DNA of 64,000 nt. Source: Legionella hackeliae (GTDB lineage: Bacteria > Pseudomonadota > Gammaproteobacteria > Legionellales > Legionellaceae). The translations under genes and the position numbers were made by a program. Where the stretch lies: NCBI RefSeq assembly GCF_000953655.1, contig NZ_LN681225.1, positions 1,949,001-2,013,000 on the forward strand. Direction: 5' to 3'. Position 1 is the first letter of the stretch; the number at the start of each line of letters is the position of its first letter. Of the stretch, positions 39,210-47,748 are shown one piece after another. The notes under the pieces were generated by a model. The model was not told the DNA's origin and made no database searches. It saw nothing but the letters and a program-made list of their open reading frames with translations.

Positions 39210-40694
39210 ATGGAAAATCAGGAAAAACTAAGACGCCTTCCCTACACTTTCGCAAAATCCCAAGGGGTTATTGCTGGAACACAAGAAAATGGTACTACCA
39301 TTATTTATCATCTAGCCAATCCCTCCTTGACTGTTTTAGCCGAGGTTAAGCGTTTGCTTCAATGCGACATTAAACTTGCTGAAGTCAATGAATCTGAATT
39401 TCAACAACATCTAGCGCATATCTATCAATCACAATCTTCTGTGTTAGATGCCGCAGAAGTGATGGAAGAGGATATGGATTTGTCATTGCTTGCTGATCAA
39501 TTGCCAGTCAGTGAAGATTTGCTGGACAATCAGGATGACGCCCCTATTATTCGTTTACTGAATGCCTTATTCACGCAAGCAATTAAACAAAAGGCCTCAG
39601 ATATTCATATTGAAACTTATGAAAACCGCGTGTTAGTTCGCAATCGAATTGATGGTGTTTTAAATGAGGTTTTAGAAATTCAACGTGCTATAGCGCCCTT
39701 AGTAATTTCCCGCGTCAAAGTGATGGCAAAGTTGGATATTGCGGAAAAGCGTATTCCTCAGGACGGGCGAATTGCTTTGCGAATAGGTGGTCATAATATT
39801 GACGTGCGCGTATCCACGCTACCATCTAATCATGGCGAACGCATTGTATTGCGTATTTTAGACAAGCAAGCAGCTCAGTTAGATTTGAGTCTTTTAGGGA
39901 TGCCCAAATCTACACTCAATGCAATGCGAACAATGATTGCTGAACCCCATGGTATTATTTTGGTAACAGGCCCCACTGGTTCTGGTAAAACCACCTCGCT
40001 TTATGCCATGTTGACTGAGCTTAATGAAGTTAGTCGCAACATCCTCACAATTGAAGATCCAATTGAATACGACTTACCTGGCGTTGGCCAAACCCAAGTT
40101 AATACTAAAGTTCAAATGACTTTCGCCAAAGGACTTAGGGCCATTTTGCGGCAAGATCCAGATGTAGTAATGATTGGGGAAATTCGGGATTTGGAAACAG
40201 CAGAAATTGCCGTACAAGCCAGCTTAACGGGACATTTAGTACTTTCTACTTTACATACGAATAGTGCTCTTGGTGCTATAACGCGTTTACATGATATGGG
40301 CGTAGAATCCTTTCTGTTAGCATCTAGTATTGTGGGATTAATTGCGCAACGACTTGTACGCAAATTATGTCCTCATTGTAAAATTACGCATCATTTGCGA
40401 GAAGACGAACAAGAGCTCATGCGAATTCCTGCAGATACCGATATTTCGAAAGTTTGTGAACCAAAAGGATGTGAACAATGCAACCATACTGGCTATCGAG
40501 GCCGTACTGGAATTTATGAATTAATTTCTATAGATGAAACATTGCGCGGCATGATTCATCGTAATGAAAATTTGCAAATTATCGATAATTACCTGCGACC
40601 CAATGTGCCTACCATACGGGATGATGGTTTTAAACGTGTCTTAGCAGGAGATACTTCTTTGGCAGAAATTTTGCGGGTAACCAGTCAACACTAG
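39210..40694 (+). CDS. lspE: type II secretion ATPase
   Basis: 494 residues, cytoplasmic GspE-family hexameric ATPase that powers pseudopilus assembly. Walker A GPTGSGKT is at 254-261, the Asp box is near ILTIEDPIEY (278-287), Walker B is in VVMIGEIRDLETAE (319-332), and a His box SLTGHLVLSTLHTN follows. A zinc-finger-like element has CPHC at 387-390 and CEPKGCEQC at 416-424. The N-terminal GspE domain is short. No gspF follows; the next gene converges with a five-base gap. Confidence 0.95.
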   Translation: MENQEKLRRLPYTFAKSQGVIAGTQENGTTIIYHLANPSLTVLAEVKRLLQCDIKLAEVNESEFQQHLAHIYQSQSSVLDAAEVMEEDMDLSLLADQLPVSEDLLDNQDDAPIIRLLNALFTQAIKQKASDIHIETYENRVLVRNRIDGVLNEVLEIQRAIAPLVISRVKVMAKLDIAEKRIPQDGRIALRIGGHNIDVRVSTLPSNHGERIVLRILDKQAAQLDLSLLGMPKSTLNAMRTMIAEPHGIILVTGPTGSGKTTSLYAMLTELNEVSRNILTIEDPIEYDLPGVGQTQVNTKVQMTFAKGLRAILRQDPDVVMIGEIRDLETAEIAVQASLTGHLVLSTLHTNSALGAITRLHDMGVESFLLASSIVGLIAQRLVRKLCPHCKITHHLREDEQELMRIPADTDISKVCEPKGCEQCNHTGYRGRTGIYELISIDETLRGMIHRNENLQIIDNYLRPNVPTIRDDGFKRVLAGDTSLAEILRVTSQH

Positions 40695-40699
40695 AGGAA

Positions 40700-41500
40700 T
40701 TAAGGTTGGCCAGCATAATCGCGAGTTTTATTTTCATTGTAATATTGAAAAATGTCTTTTTTCTCTAATTCCTCTTTCGCCTGAGAATCATCTAATAATT
40801 TATCAATAGAACGTGTTGTTACCGCCAGATGCATATTGAGTTCATCAAAGTAATTATTTATCTCCTCTGAAGAACTACCCGACGAATCAATCATCGAGTC
40901 ACAATGATAAACGATGGCCTTGGCAATATGATGATTTTCTAGTTCAAATCCAAGACGAGTAGTAATGATTTCTATAAATATCTCAGGCGAGGCCAGAGTC
41001 AGGTTACACAGAAAATAAGGATTTTTTAGCAAGTGCTCAGCTAATTTGGTCATAAACTCATTTTTGCTAATCTCAGTAAGCATGACAGCAACCTGTTGCG
41101 AAGGTTCAAGCGTATTGAACTCAAGTCCACAGCGCAAAGAAATCCAGGAAATAAAGTCATTTCTTGATTGTGCCAACGACGTATGAAATTGAAAATAGGG
41201 ATATCCCCTGCTCTTTGGTCCAGGCGCATCCCAAATAATCGATGAACCATTTACTTGCGCTAAAGCATCCATCTTTAATTTAACCATATACCCGTCAACG
41301 TAATTTTCGATAACAGGAAGCGCTAATTTTATGGCCGCAGTCAACTCTCGCAGCGAGAGAGACGGTCCATTTTTATAGTTTTCCAATGCTTCTTTAAGTT
41401 TTTGTACAGAGGGATGAATATAATTTCCCGTCTTTTTCGTCGTTTGTAATTCAAACATGTAAGCTAAAGATTCCTCTAGTGCTTCTAATGGATCTTTCAT
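40700..41500 (-). CDS. unrecognised 266-aa protein
   Basis: No signal peptide or TM segment; predicted mostly helical from composition. AAAAGGGAAA, eight to twelve bases before the ATG, is a fair ribosome binding site, and codon use looks like the neighbours, so I take it as a real gene. No family is recognised. The C-terminal 30 residues are charged and include KEELEKKD, which recalls the glutamate block described for Dot/Icm substrates; this is suggestive only. It lies between lspE and the Thr/Ser/Pro-rich gene. Confidence 0.65.
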   Translation of the reverse strand: MKDPLEALEESLAYMFELQTTKKTGNYIHPSVQKLKEALENYKNGPSLSLRELTAAIKLALPVIENYVDGYMVKLKMDALAQVNGSSIIWDAPGPKSRGYPYFQFHTSLAQSRNDFISWISLRCGLEFNTLEPSQQVAVMLTEISKNEFMTKLAEHLLKNPYFLCNLTLASPEIFIEIITTRLGFELENHHIAKAIVYHCDSMIDSSGSSSEEINNYFDELNMHLAVTTRSIDKLLDDSQAKEELEKKDIFQYYNENKTRDYAGQP

Positions 41501-41610
41501 TACATTTCCCTTTTCTGCCTCCTATTTTTAAAGTTAGTTCAAAAATTTCCATTTACCAAATTTGTTGTGCCTCTTTTTCTTTATGTATTCTCATTCCCTA
41601 TTGGTAATAA

Positions 41611-41653
41611 TATAACCTTGACGTTATTATTATTTTTCTTTGTCAAGGTTATA
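41611..41653. terminator. 12-bp inverted repeat after the Thr/Ser/Pro-rich gene
   Basis: TATAACCTTGAC (41611-41622) and its exact reverse complement (41642-41653) are separated by 19 bases, starting six bases past the 41659 stop. The loop is long for a rho-independent terminator. It also lies about 110 bp upstream of the 266-aa gene, so an operator role is possible. Confidence 0.4.
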
Positions 41654-41658
41654 AACTT

Positions 41659-42273
41659 TTAGTAACTTGAACCTGGAGTACTAGTACCAGAATTGCCACT
41701 CGAATCCGTATCGGTGTTAGTTGGTGTTCCTACACCCGTGTCAGTATTATCTGGAGTAGTACTTGTCCCAATCCCTGAATCGGTTGTACCAGGAGTAGTC
41801 GTACTATCAGTACCAGGGGTAGTATCTGTGGCACTTGGTTCAGTTGGAATGGTAGTATCTGTACCTGGAGGAGTAGTATCAGTACTTGGATTGGCAGGGT
41901 TCAGAGTTGGTGTAGTAGTATCCGTATTTGGAGTAGTACTGTCTGTTCCAGGCGCGATTGTATCTGTACTGGTTCCCGTCGTTGTCGTATCTGTTGTTGT
42001 ATCCGTTGGCATTCCTGTTGTAGTAGCTTTGTCTATTGTGCTTGAGTCGTCATCTACAGAAGTTGATCCCGTAGCAGTACTAATATTATCATCGGATGTA
42101 GAGTCGGTGGGACTGGTTACATCACTACTCGCCAAGTTAACAATTGCTACCTCATCAGTTTGATTCATGCTTGAATTTCGCTGTTGAGAGTCCGGATTGA
42201 GGGAGTTTACATTAGCATTTGCAAACATCGCTATTCCAAACGTTGCTAATAGAATGGAAAATAATTTCTTCAT
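41659..42273 (-). CDS. exported Thr/Ser/Pro-rich low-complexity protein
   Basis: 204 residues with a clear signal peptide (MKKLFSILLATFGIAMFANA) and a strong GAAGGAGAG ribosome binding site five bases before the ATG. After about residue 50 the chain is almost entirely T, S, D, P, G and N in loosely repeated TDTTTP-like units, with no cysteine and no hydrophobic anchor at the C-terminus. It should be exported to the periplasm, and could be released by the type II system encoded nearby (inferred from proximity only). A long open frame on the opposite strand (41693-42163) is a by-product of the composition. Function unknown. Confidence 0.7.
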   Translation of the reverse strand: MKKLFSILLATFGIAMFANANVNSLNPDSQQRNSSMNQTDEVAIVNLASSDVTSPTDSTSDDNISTATGSTSVDDDSSTIDKATTTGMPTDTTTDTTTTGTSTDTIAPGTDSTTPNTDTTTPTLNPANPSTDTTPPGTDTTIPTEPSATDTTPGTDSTTTPGTTDSGIGTSTTPDNTDTGVGTPTNTDTDSSGNSGTSTPGSSY

Positions 42274-42659
42274 GACGCTCTCCTTCGCATTTATTGTTTA
42301 CTTAAATGCCTAAATTCATTAATTTACAATCCCAGTATAGATGAGCTGCTAAATTTTAAAGGTAAAATTGATAAATTTTTTTTCAATTCATTATTTAGGA
42401 AAGAAGACGGTATTTATTAAACCCGGAGTAACTTTGGGTCTTGGCGGCCTTATCCTAAATCCCTTTAGTAGGCATAATCCTTTAAAAAAACAAGGCCCTA
42501 CTTATAAAAATAGACCATTTTCTGAAATTGCGCCAATCTGGACTGTTTTGGAAAGTTCTAAGAGCACTCACTTTTTGACTATGGGTAATATTACCCATAG
42601 CTACTCAGCACACCGAAATGTATAATTTATATGCATATTGGCTATCATATTGAGCTATC
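42274..42659. promoter_or_regulatory. 386-bp intergenic region with two divergent promoter areas and a 22-bp palindrome
   Basis: The left part reads, on the reverse strand, CATCTATACT about 60 bp before the 204-aa gene, a good -10 box with RpoS-like CTATACT. The right part holds a perfect palindrome at 42579-42600 (CTATGGGTAAT and its complement, no spacer), about 60 bp before the repeat-protein start; it could be an operator for a dimeric regulator. The open frame at 42368-42625 starts at TTG without a ribosome binding site and I do not accept it. Confidence 0.5.
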
Positions 42660-45600
42660 ATGCAAACAGAACAGATTTTATCCCTTAAAGCGTTTTTTAA
42701 GCAAAAAGCCGATTTCTTAACTCTTGATGATGCTCCTCCTCATGACTATTCGAGTCTTAAAACTAAAATTATTAGTAATGAATTTCAAGATGAGTTTGTC
42801 TATTTACATAATCTATTAGAGAACGATCCTGAGAATTTTGAAAAAAAATTTATTGATCGATGTAAACTTCGAGCTCAACATAATTCGGGAACCTGCCTAA
42901 GTTTTTTTGCATCCCCTGACAATGAATGTAACCAACTCTATTGGCAAATCGCGGAATATTTATTCCAGCCTAAAACAATGAGTGAAATGTTTAAAATATT
43001 ACTTGCGGATGATGCCGTCTTTATCACCCCTGACTTCTATTTAGATATACCTAAAATCGCAAGTCCGGAGGAAATAATAGAAGCGTCTAAAAATCCAGCG
43101 CTTCGCCTCATTGAGACTCCTTTATCTTTACTAAACGAATTCCCCGATGAAGAGCCCTCTGACGATGGAGTTCTGAAACTAGAACGACTCAAACAATTTA
43201 CAATGGTCGATAACTATCTAGTTGATGTGAACAGTATTGCTGAATTTAGATTTGTTCATCATCAAACTTTACTAAAAACATTGCAAACAGAAAAACCAGC
43301 GTTAGCAGAAAAGCTCTATCATCATAATGATGCATTACAAATTCTCTATAAGAATTTGCTAATCGTTAACAATCAAGGTCAAACTCCCTATGAAGCCATT
43401 AAACGGTTAACCCAGGAGTTAATTTCGGGAGGGTCGCGACTTACCGGGCAGGAGAATGCGAGCATTGCAGCTCAAGTAGCCTATACCGAATTTCTTTCCT
43501 ATCTCCACTCTTTACCCCAGTCGTTGAAAAATCAGTTGATGGTTTTACAAACGAGTAAAGGTAAACCTTTTAGCAGCATTTTAAATCATTTAGATAATGG
43601 AAATTGTGTTGAACAAGCATCCGATGATTTAAATAGCATTTTAGAAAATCCCGTTAATAAATCTGTCCTAAAGACCAGACCAAATCTTACCCAAGAACAA
43701 ATTGACACGATAATAAATCAATATGATAAAAAAATATTGCTAACTACAGGTAATGATTCCGTCCAGACTTTCCCAGATGAATATTTAACCAAACATTTAA
43801 CTCGTATCCAGATTAATGATGTAGCAGACTACTATAGTTTTTTAATTAATTTTCCTCCAAATTATTACGATTCTTTATTGAAGCACGCACAAATTATCTG
43901 CAAACCATCTTTACCCGAAGAACTTTTGGAAACACTTGTAGCAGGTATTCTTAGTGAGACTCAACTCTTAGCTTTCAATGAAGCAGTTAAACACAATGCT
44001 AAAAAATTAGGCCTTGCAACAGGACTGGAGTACGCTTTATCTTTTAAAGATTATAATTTATTCAATTCTATTCTCTCATTTTTCACACAAGAAGAATTCT
44101 TTGAGCTTCATCAATCGAATAAAGCCTTATTTCTAAAAATTTTGGATGAATCACCAACAAGGACCATTATTTTATCTCGATGGCCAGATGCTGAAAAACC
44201 CTTAAGCAACCTCGAAATGCGTTATTTACTTGAAGAGGCAGCATTTCATGGTTCAGAACTAGAAGCGCTTCTCGACTCTATTCTACTAGAAGATCGTTTA
44301 GAAATTATTACGACTAAGAACAGTCGTGGGGAAACGCTTTTGCATTCTGTAAGTAATCCGCGAGCCCGTCGAATTATTCTTAACAGACTTCCTGCAAATG
44401 AAAGAGTGACAGCCATACTTACGCAAGATACAAAGGGCAATAATCCTTTGTCTAGTCTTCGCATTGATAACGCAATAGAAATTTTGAAACTATTACCTCA
44501 AGAAGAACGTTTAAACATTATCGAGGCAAGTAAGCTTCTACCCACAAAAACTATTTTTTCCACAATATCAATTTTGAAAATTTTACCAGCTCAAGATTCT
44601 CTTACTCTTGTAAATAGACATAATCTTTTATCCGGACGCGATGCCACTAACCTAGTGTCAATTTTGGAAACCATACCGGCAATAACTCGATCAGATATTA
44701 TAAAGAAAAATAATCTTTTATTTAACCAAAACATTACTACCGTAGTAGAAATTTTAGAAACACTTCCTTCACAAGACCGCTTAGAGGCTGTAGTCAGTAA
44801 AAACAAATACGGTTTCAGTGTCTTCGATCAAACGCTTCAGAATAAAGGCCTAAAGTTAATCCTGGAAGTATTACCTGTGCAAGACAGATGGTCAGCAATA
44901 ACCTGCTCTAACAATATATCCAATTGTTTTGATTATCCTGAAGTATTATTTCGTCTACTCCCGTATTTACCTGAAGAACAACGCTTGAACGCCGTCACGT
45001 GTATAAATAATAAAGGCTTATCTTTACTTGACTCTCTGTGTGCTGAATATTTGGAAGATCTTTTGAAACTTCTCCCTGAAAATGATCGATTTTCTGTCAT
45101 CCAATACAGAAGCAAGGGTAGTGATTATCCCATTCTTTCTCTATTTAAAAACCCCCATGCACTTAAAGTGGTTTTATCATTATTACCGAGTGAGCGACGA
45201 GCAGAAGCACTTTGTCTTAATGGAACTCTTAATTATCGTGTAATCGATATGATAGAACGCGATAATCTGGTTATTGTTTTAGATACATTACCTTGGGAAA
45301 AACGTTTAGAAGTATTACAATCCAAGAATCAACATGGAAAATTTCCCCTTAGCAAAATCGATTCTCGTCTTTTACTCCCCCTTCAGAAAATATTATCCAA
45401 GGATGATTGGATAAAAATGGTTAATGAGGGCAATGGGGAAGCTAATAGTTTGTATTGGATGGTGAAAGAATATCTAAAAACTAACCAGCAAACAAATGCA
45501 TTTACTGCAATCGAAATGATTTTAAAAACATTACCCAAAGATAATGTGACTTCACTTTTAACTGCGGAAACTCTATTTGGCAATAGCGTTTTACACTTGG

Positions 45601-46235
45601 TTGCAACTGTTCCTCCATTATTATCATACATTCTAGACTCTATCTCCCCTGAAAAAGAACTTAGTTTTATTCAAAGTAATATTACCCAAAATCCAAGTGT
45701 CATGGATTTGCTGCTTACCAATAGCGAATCATTACTAATGATTTTGGCAAAGCTCCCTGAAATGCCTTCTTTCCCAAGCAAAGATGAAGTATATTTACCA
45801 ATTATTGCAGTTTATCAACAGATTGATTTATTAAAGAACCATGGTTGCAAACTAGCTTATCAAAGCACTTATAACGATATCGATAGAACCGAAGGTAAGA
45901 AAGCCGTTCAACTTGCTGAACAGCTTGCAGATCTAATGGCCAAGTTTGTGCACGCTAAAAATAGCTCTGACTCTAATCAGCTTACATCAATCAGAAATCA
46001 GTTTGCATGTGCTCTAGAAGCAGGTCACCGCGAAATGAAAACCCATCGCTACATTTGGGAACCTATTCTCGCCAATATTGCCATTGCAGCAACTGGTATT
46101 GGACTTCTTCTTATCATTGGAAAATATTTAATCACAGGAAGCACTTTTTTTGCTGCGACCAATCGACAAAAAATGGTGGTATCAATTGAGGAAAAATTTA
46201 ACTCTCTTCCTATCGCTGAGTTAAATAGGAGATGA
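42660..46235 (+). CDS. large repeat protein with C-terminal membrane segment, candidate Dot/Icm effector
   Basis: 1191 residues with no signal peptide. Residues 1-500 are helical and unrecognised. About 535-1020 carry roughly 14 degenerate repeats of 30-38 residues with core LxxLPxxxRLxxIxxxNxxG (examples LKLLPQEERLNIIEASK, LETLPSQDRLEAVVSKN, LPYLPEEQRLNAVTCIN), likely an alpha-solenoid. Near the end, about 1137-1160, a hydrophobic stretch (IAIAATGIGLLLIIGKY) is followed by a charged tail IEEKFNSLPIAELNRR. I recall this GxGLL membrane module and this repeat style from large Legionella proteins, some of them effectors; that is recognition, not proof. Codon use fits the neighbours, GC looks low. 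No ribosome binding site is obvious. Confidence 0.75.
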   Translation: MQTEQILSLKAFFKQKADFLTLDDAPPHDYSSLKTKIISNEFQDEFVYLHNLLENDPENFEKKFIDRCKLRAQHNSGTCLSFFASPDNECNQLYWQIAEYLFQPKTMSEMFKILLADDAVFITPDFYLDIPKIASPEEIIEASKNPALRLIETPLSLLNEFPDEEPSDDGVLKLERLKQFTMVDNYLVDVNSIAEFRFVHHQTLLKTLQTEKPALAEKLYHHNDALQILYKNLLIVNNQGQTPYEAIKRLTQELISGGSRLTGQENASIAAQVAYTEFLSYLHSLPQSLKNQLMVLQTSKGKPFSSILNHLDNGNCVEQASDDLNSILENPVNKSVLKTRPNLTQEQIDTIINQYDKKILLTTGNDSVQTFPDEYLTKHLTRIQINDVADYYSFLINFPPNYYDSLLKHAQIICKPSLPEELLETLVAGILSETQLLAFNEAVKHNAKKLGLATGLEYALSFKDYNLFNSILSFFTQEEFFELHQSNKALFLKILDESPTRTIILSRWPDAEKPLSNLEMRYLLEEAAFHGSELEALLDSILLEDRLEIITTKNSRGETLLHSVSNPRARRIILNRLPANERVTAILTQDTKGNNPLSSLRIDNAIEILKLLPQEERLNIIEASKLLPTKTIFSTISILKILPAQDSLTLVNRHNLLSGRDATNLVSILETIPAITRSDIIKKNNLLFNQNITTVVEILETLPSQDRLEAVVSKNKYGFSVFDQTLQNKGLKLILEVLPVQDRWSAITCSNNISNCFDYPEVLFRLLPYLPEEQRLNAVTCINNKGLSLLDSLCAEYLEDLLKLLPENDRFSVIQYRSKGSDYPILSLFKNPHALKVVLSLLPSERRAEALCLNGTLNYRVIDMIERDNLVIVLDTLPWEKRLEVLQSKNQHGKFPLSKIDSRLLLPLQKILSKDDWIKMVNEGNGEANSLYWMVKEYLKTNQQTNAFTAIEMILKTLPKDNVTSLLTAETLFGNSVLHLVATVPPLLSYILDSISPEKELSFIQSNITQNPSVMDLLLTNSESLLMILAKLPEMPSFPSKDEVYLPIIAVYQQIDLLKNHGCKLAYQSTYNDIDRTEGKKAVQLAEQLADLMAKFVHAKNSSDSNQLTSIRNQFACALEAGHREMKTHRYIWEPILANIAIAATGIGLLLIIGKYLITGSTFFAATNRQKMVVSIEEKFNSLPIAELNRR

Positions 46236-46374
46236 TTGCCTCGCTGCGTTCACAAGACAGGGAGATTTGATATAAGGGTGCCGAGAGAGCTAAACAGTAG
46301 AACTGGATCCCGCGGACAAGCCGCGGGACGTAGGTATTTAGTTGCCGATAGCTTATAGCTGAATGATATCGCTC
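46236..46374. other. short intergenic region between the repeat protein and cysS, holding a palindromic repeat
   Basis: 139 bp between convergent stops. It contains the GGAT-hairpin repeat at 46305-46333 and no other feature I can support. The hairpin could terminate transcription from either side. Confidence 0.6.
46305..46333 (+). repeat. GGAT-hairpin palindromic repeat, copy 2
   Basis: GGAT, stem CCCGCGG/CCGCGGG, loop ACAAG, then ACGTAG. The flanks match the copy at 54308-54336 exactly while the stem differs with paired changes. Confidence 0.75.
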
Positions 46375-47739
46375 TTATTCAGCCTTTTTACGCCAGGTGG
46401 TCCCGTTGGGGCCATCTTCCAATTCGATGCCTTGATTGGCAAGTGAGATACGAATTTCATCAGCTCTTGACCAATTTCGCGCGGCTCTCGCTTCAAGTCT
46501 TTCTTGAATCAGCTGATCAATTGTATTTTTTTCCAGCTCACTAAGTCCTGCTTGTAAAAATGCATCAGGAGAATTTTGTAACAACCCAAGAAGCGATGCC
46601 AAATGTTTTAATGTACTGGCCAGCTTAGCAGAATTTGTTTTATTAACTTCATGGCTTAATTGAAACAAGACTGATAAAGCGACTGGTGTATTAAAATCAT
46701 CATCCATTGCCTGATTAAATTGTTTGAGCCAAAGCTCATCAATTTCCAAATTCACATCAGAAACATCTTTTATAGACTGATACAATCTCATTAGTGCTTT
46801 ACCAGCATTTAATAAATTTTCTTCTGAGTAGTTAAGAGTACTACGATAATGACTACTCAATAAGAAATAACGAATCACTTCTGGATGATATTTCTGCAGT
46901 ACATCCTGGATAGTAAAAAAATTACCTACCGATTTTGCCATTTTCTCATTATCGACCTGTAACATGCCGACATGAAGCCAATAATTGGCAAAAGTCTTTC
47001 CACTGGCTGCTTCACTTTGAGCAATCTCATTCTCATGATGAGGGAATTGCAGATCGGAACCACCACCATGAATATCAAAATGTTCACCTAATTCATGCAT
47101 TGCCATAGCGGAACATTCAATATGCCATCCTGGGCGTCCTTTACCCCAAGGCGAAGACCAACTGGGCTCTCCTGCTTTGGCTTTTTTCCATAGCACAAAA
47201 TCCAAAGGTGAGCGTTTTTCTTTGACCACCTCCACTCGAGCACCCGCCATTAATCCTTCCAAATCTTTATGCGATAATTTACCGTAGTCTTTAAAACTTT
47301 CTACTTGATAACACACATCACCATTTTCACTGACATAAGCATGACCGTTATCAATAAGCCGTTTTATTAGCTTTATAATCGATTCAATATGGACTGTTGC
47401 TCTAGGCTCAATATCTGGGGATAAAATATTTAAAGCCCTCGTATCATCGTGCATAGCCTGGATGTATTGCGAGGTTAATTCATCAATAGAAATTCCACGC
47501 TCATTCGCTCGGGCGATAATCTTATCATCAATATCTGTAATATTTCGGACATAAGTGACTTCATAATCCAGAGAACGCAAGTAACGGACGATGACATCAA
47601 AACAAACCATGGAACGAGCGTGTCCAAGATGACAACGATCATAGACTGTTATTCCACATACATACATACCAATTTTGCCTGGATTTAGTGGCTTAAATGG
47701 TTCTTTGGTTCGTGTTAATGAATTATAAAGATGTAACAT
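46375..47739 (-). CDS. cysS: cysteinyl-tRNA synthetase
   Basis: 454 residues, class I synthetase charging tRNA-Cys. [19 protein letters not shown] holds the zinc-ligand Cys28 and the HLGH version of HIGH; the KMSKS loop reads KMAKSVGN. The C-terminal anticodon-binding region ends in [11 protein letters not shown] take the ATG at 47739; a GTG immediately upstream is possible. It lies 9 bp after glnS, last gene of the truA-trpFBA-glnS-cysS series. Confidence 0.96.
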   Translation of the reverse strand: MLHLYNSLTRTKEPFKPLNPGKIGMYVCGITVYDRCHLGHARSMVCFDVIVRYLRSLDYEVTYVRNITDIDDKIIARANERGISIDELTSQYIQAMHDDTRALNILSPDIEPRATVHIESIIKLIKRLIDNGHAYVSENGDVCYQVESFKDYGKLSHKDLEGLMAGARVEVVKEKRSPLDFVLWKKAKAGEPSWSSPWGKGRPGWHIECSAMAMHELGEHFDIHGGGSDLQFPHHENEIAQSEAASGKTFANYWLHVGMLQVDNEKMAKSVGNFFTIQDVLQKYHPEVIRYFLLSSHYRSTLNYSEENLLNAGKALMRLYQSIKDVSDVNLEIDELWLKQFNQAMDDDFNTPVALSVLFQLSHEVNKTNSAKLASTLKHLASLLGLLQNSPDAFLQAGLSELEKNTIDQLIQERLEARAARNWSRADEIRISLANQGIELEDGPNGTTWRKKAE

Positions 47740-47748
47740 CACTGCCCC

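Noticed and set aside
40112-40363. Reverse-strand frame inside lspE
   Set aside because: It lies wholly within the conserved ATPase coding sequence and has no family features.
41693-42163. 156-codon frame opposite the Thr/Ser/Pro-rich gene (Val/Pro/Ser-rich)
   Set aside because: It is the reverse reading of ACN/TCN/GAY-rich codons. The forward gene has a signal peptide and a strong ribosome binding site, and this one has neither.
42368-42625. 85-codon frame upstream of the repeat protein
   Set aside because: TTG start, no ribosome binding site, no family features, and it spans the 22-bp palindrome. More likely non-coding.
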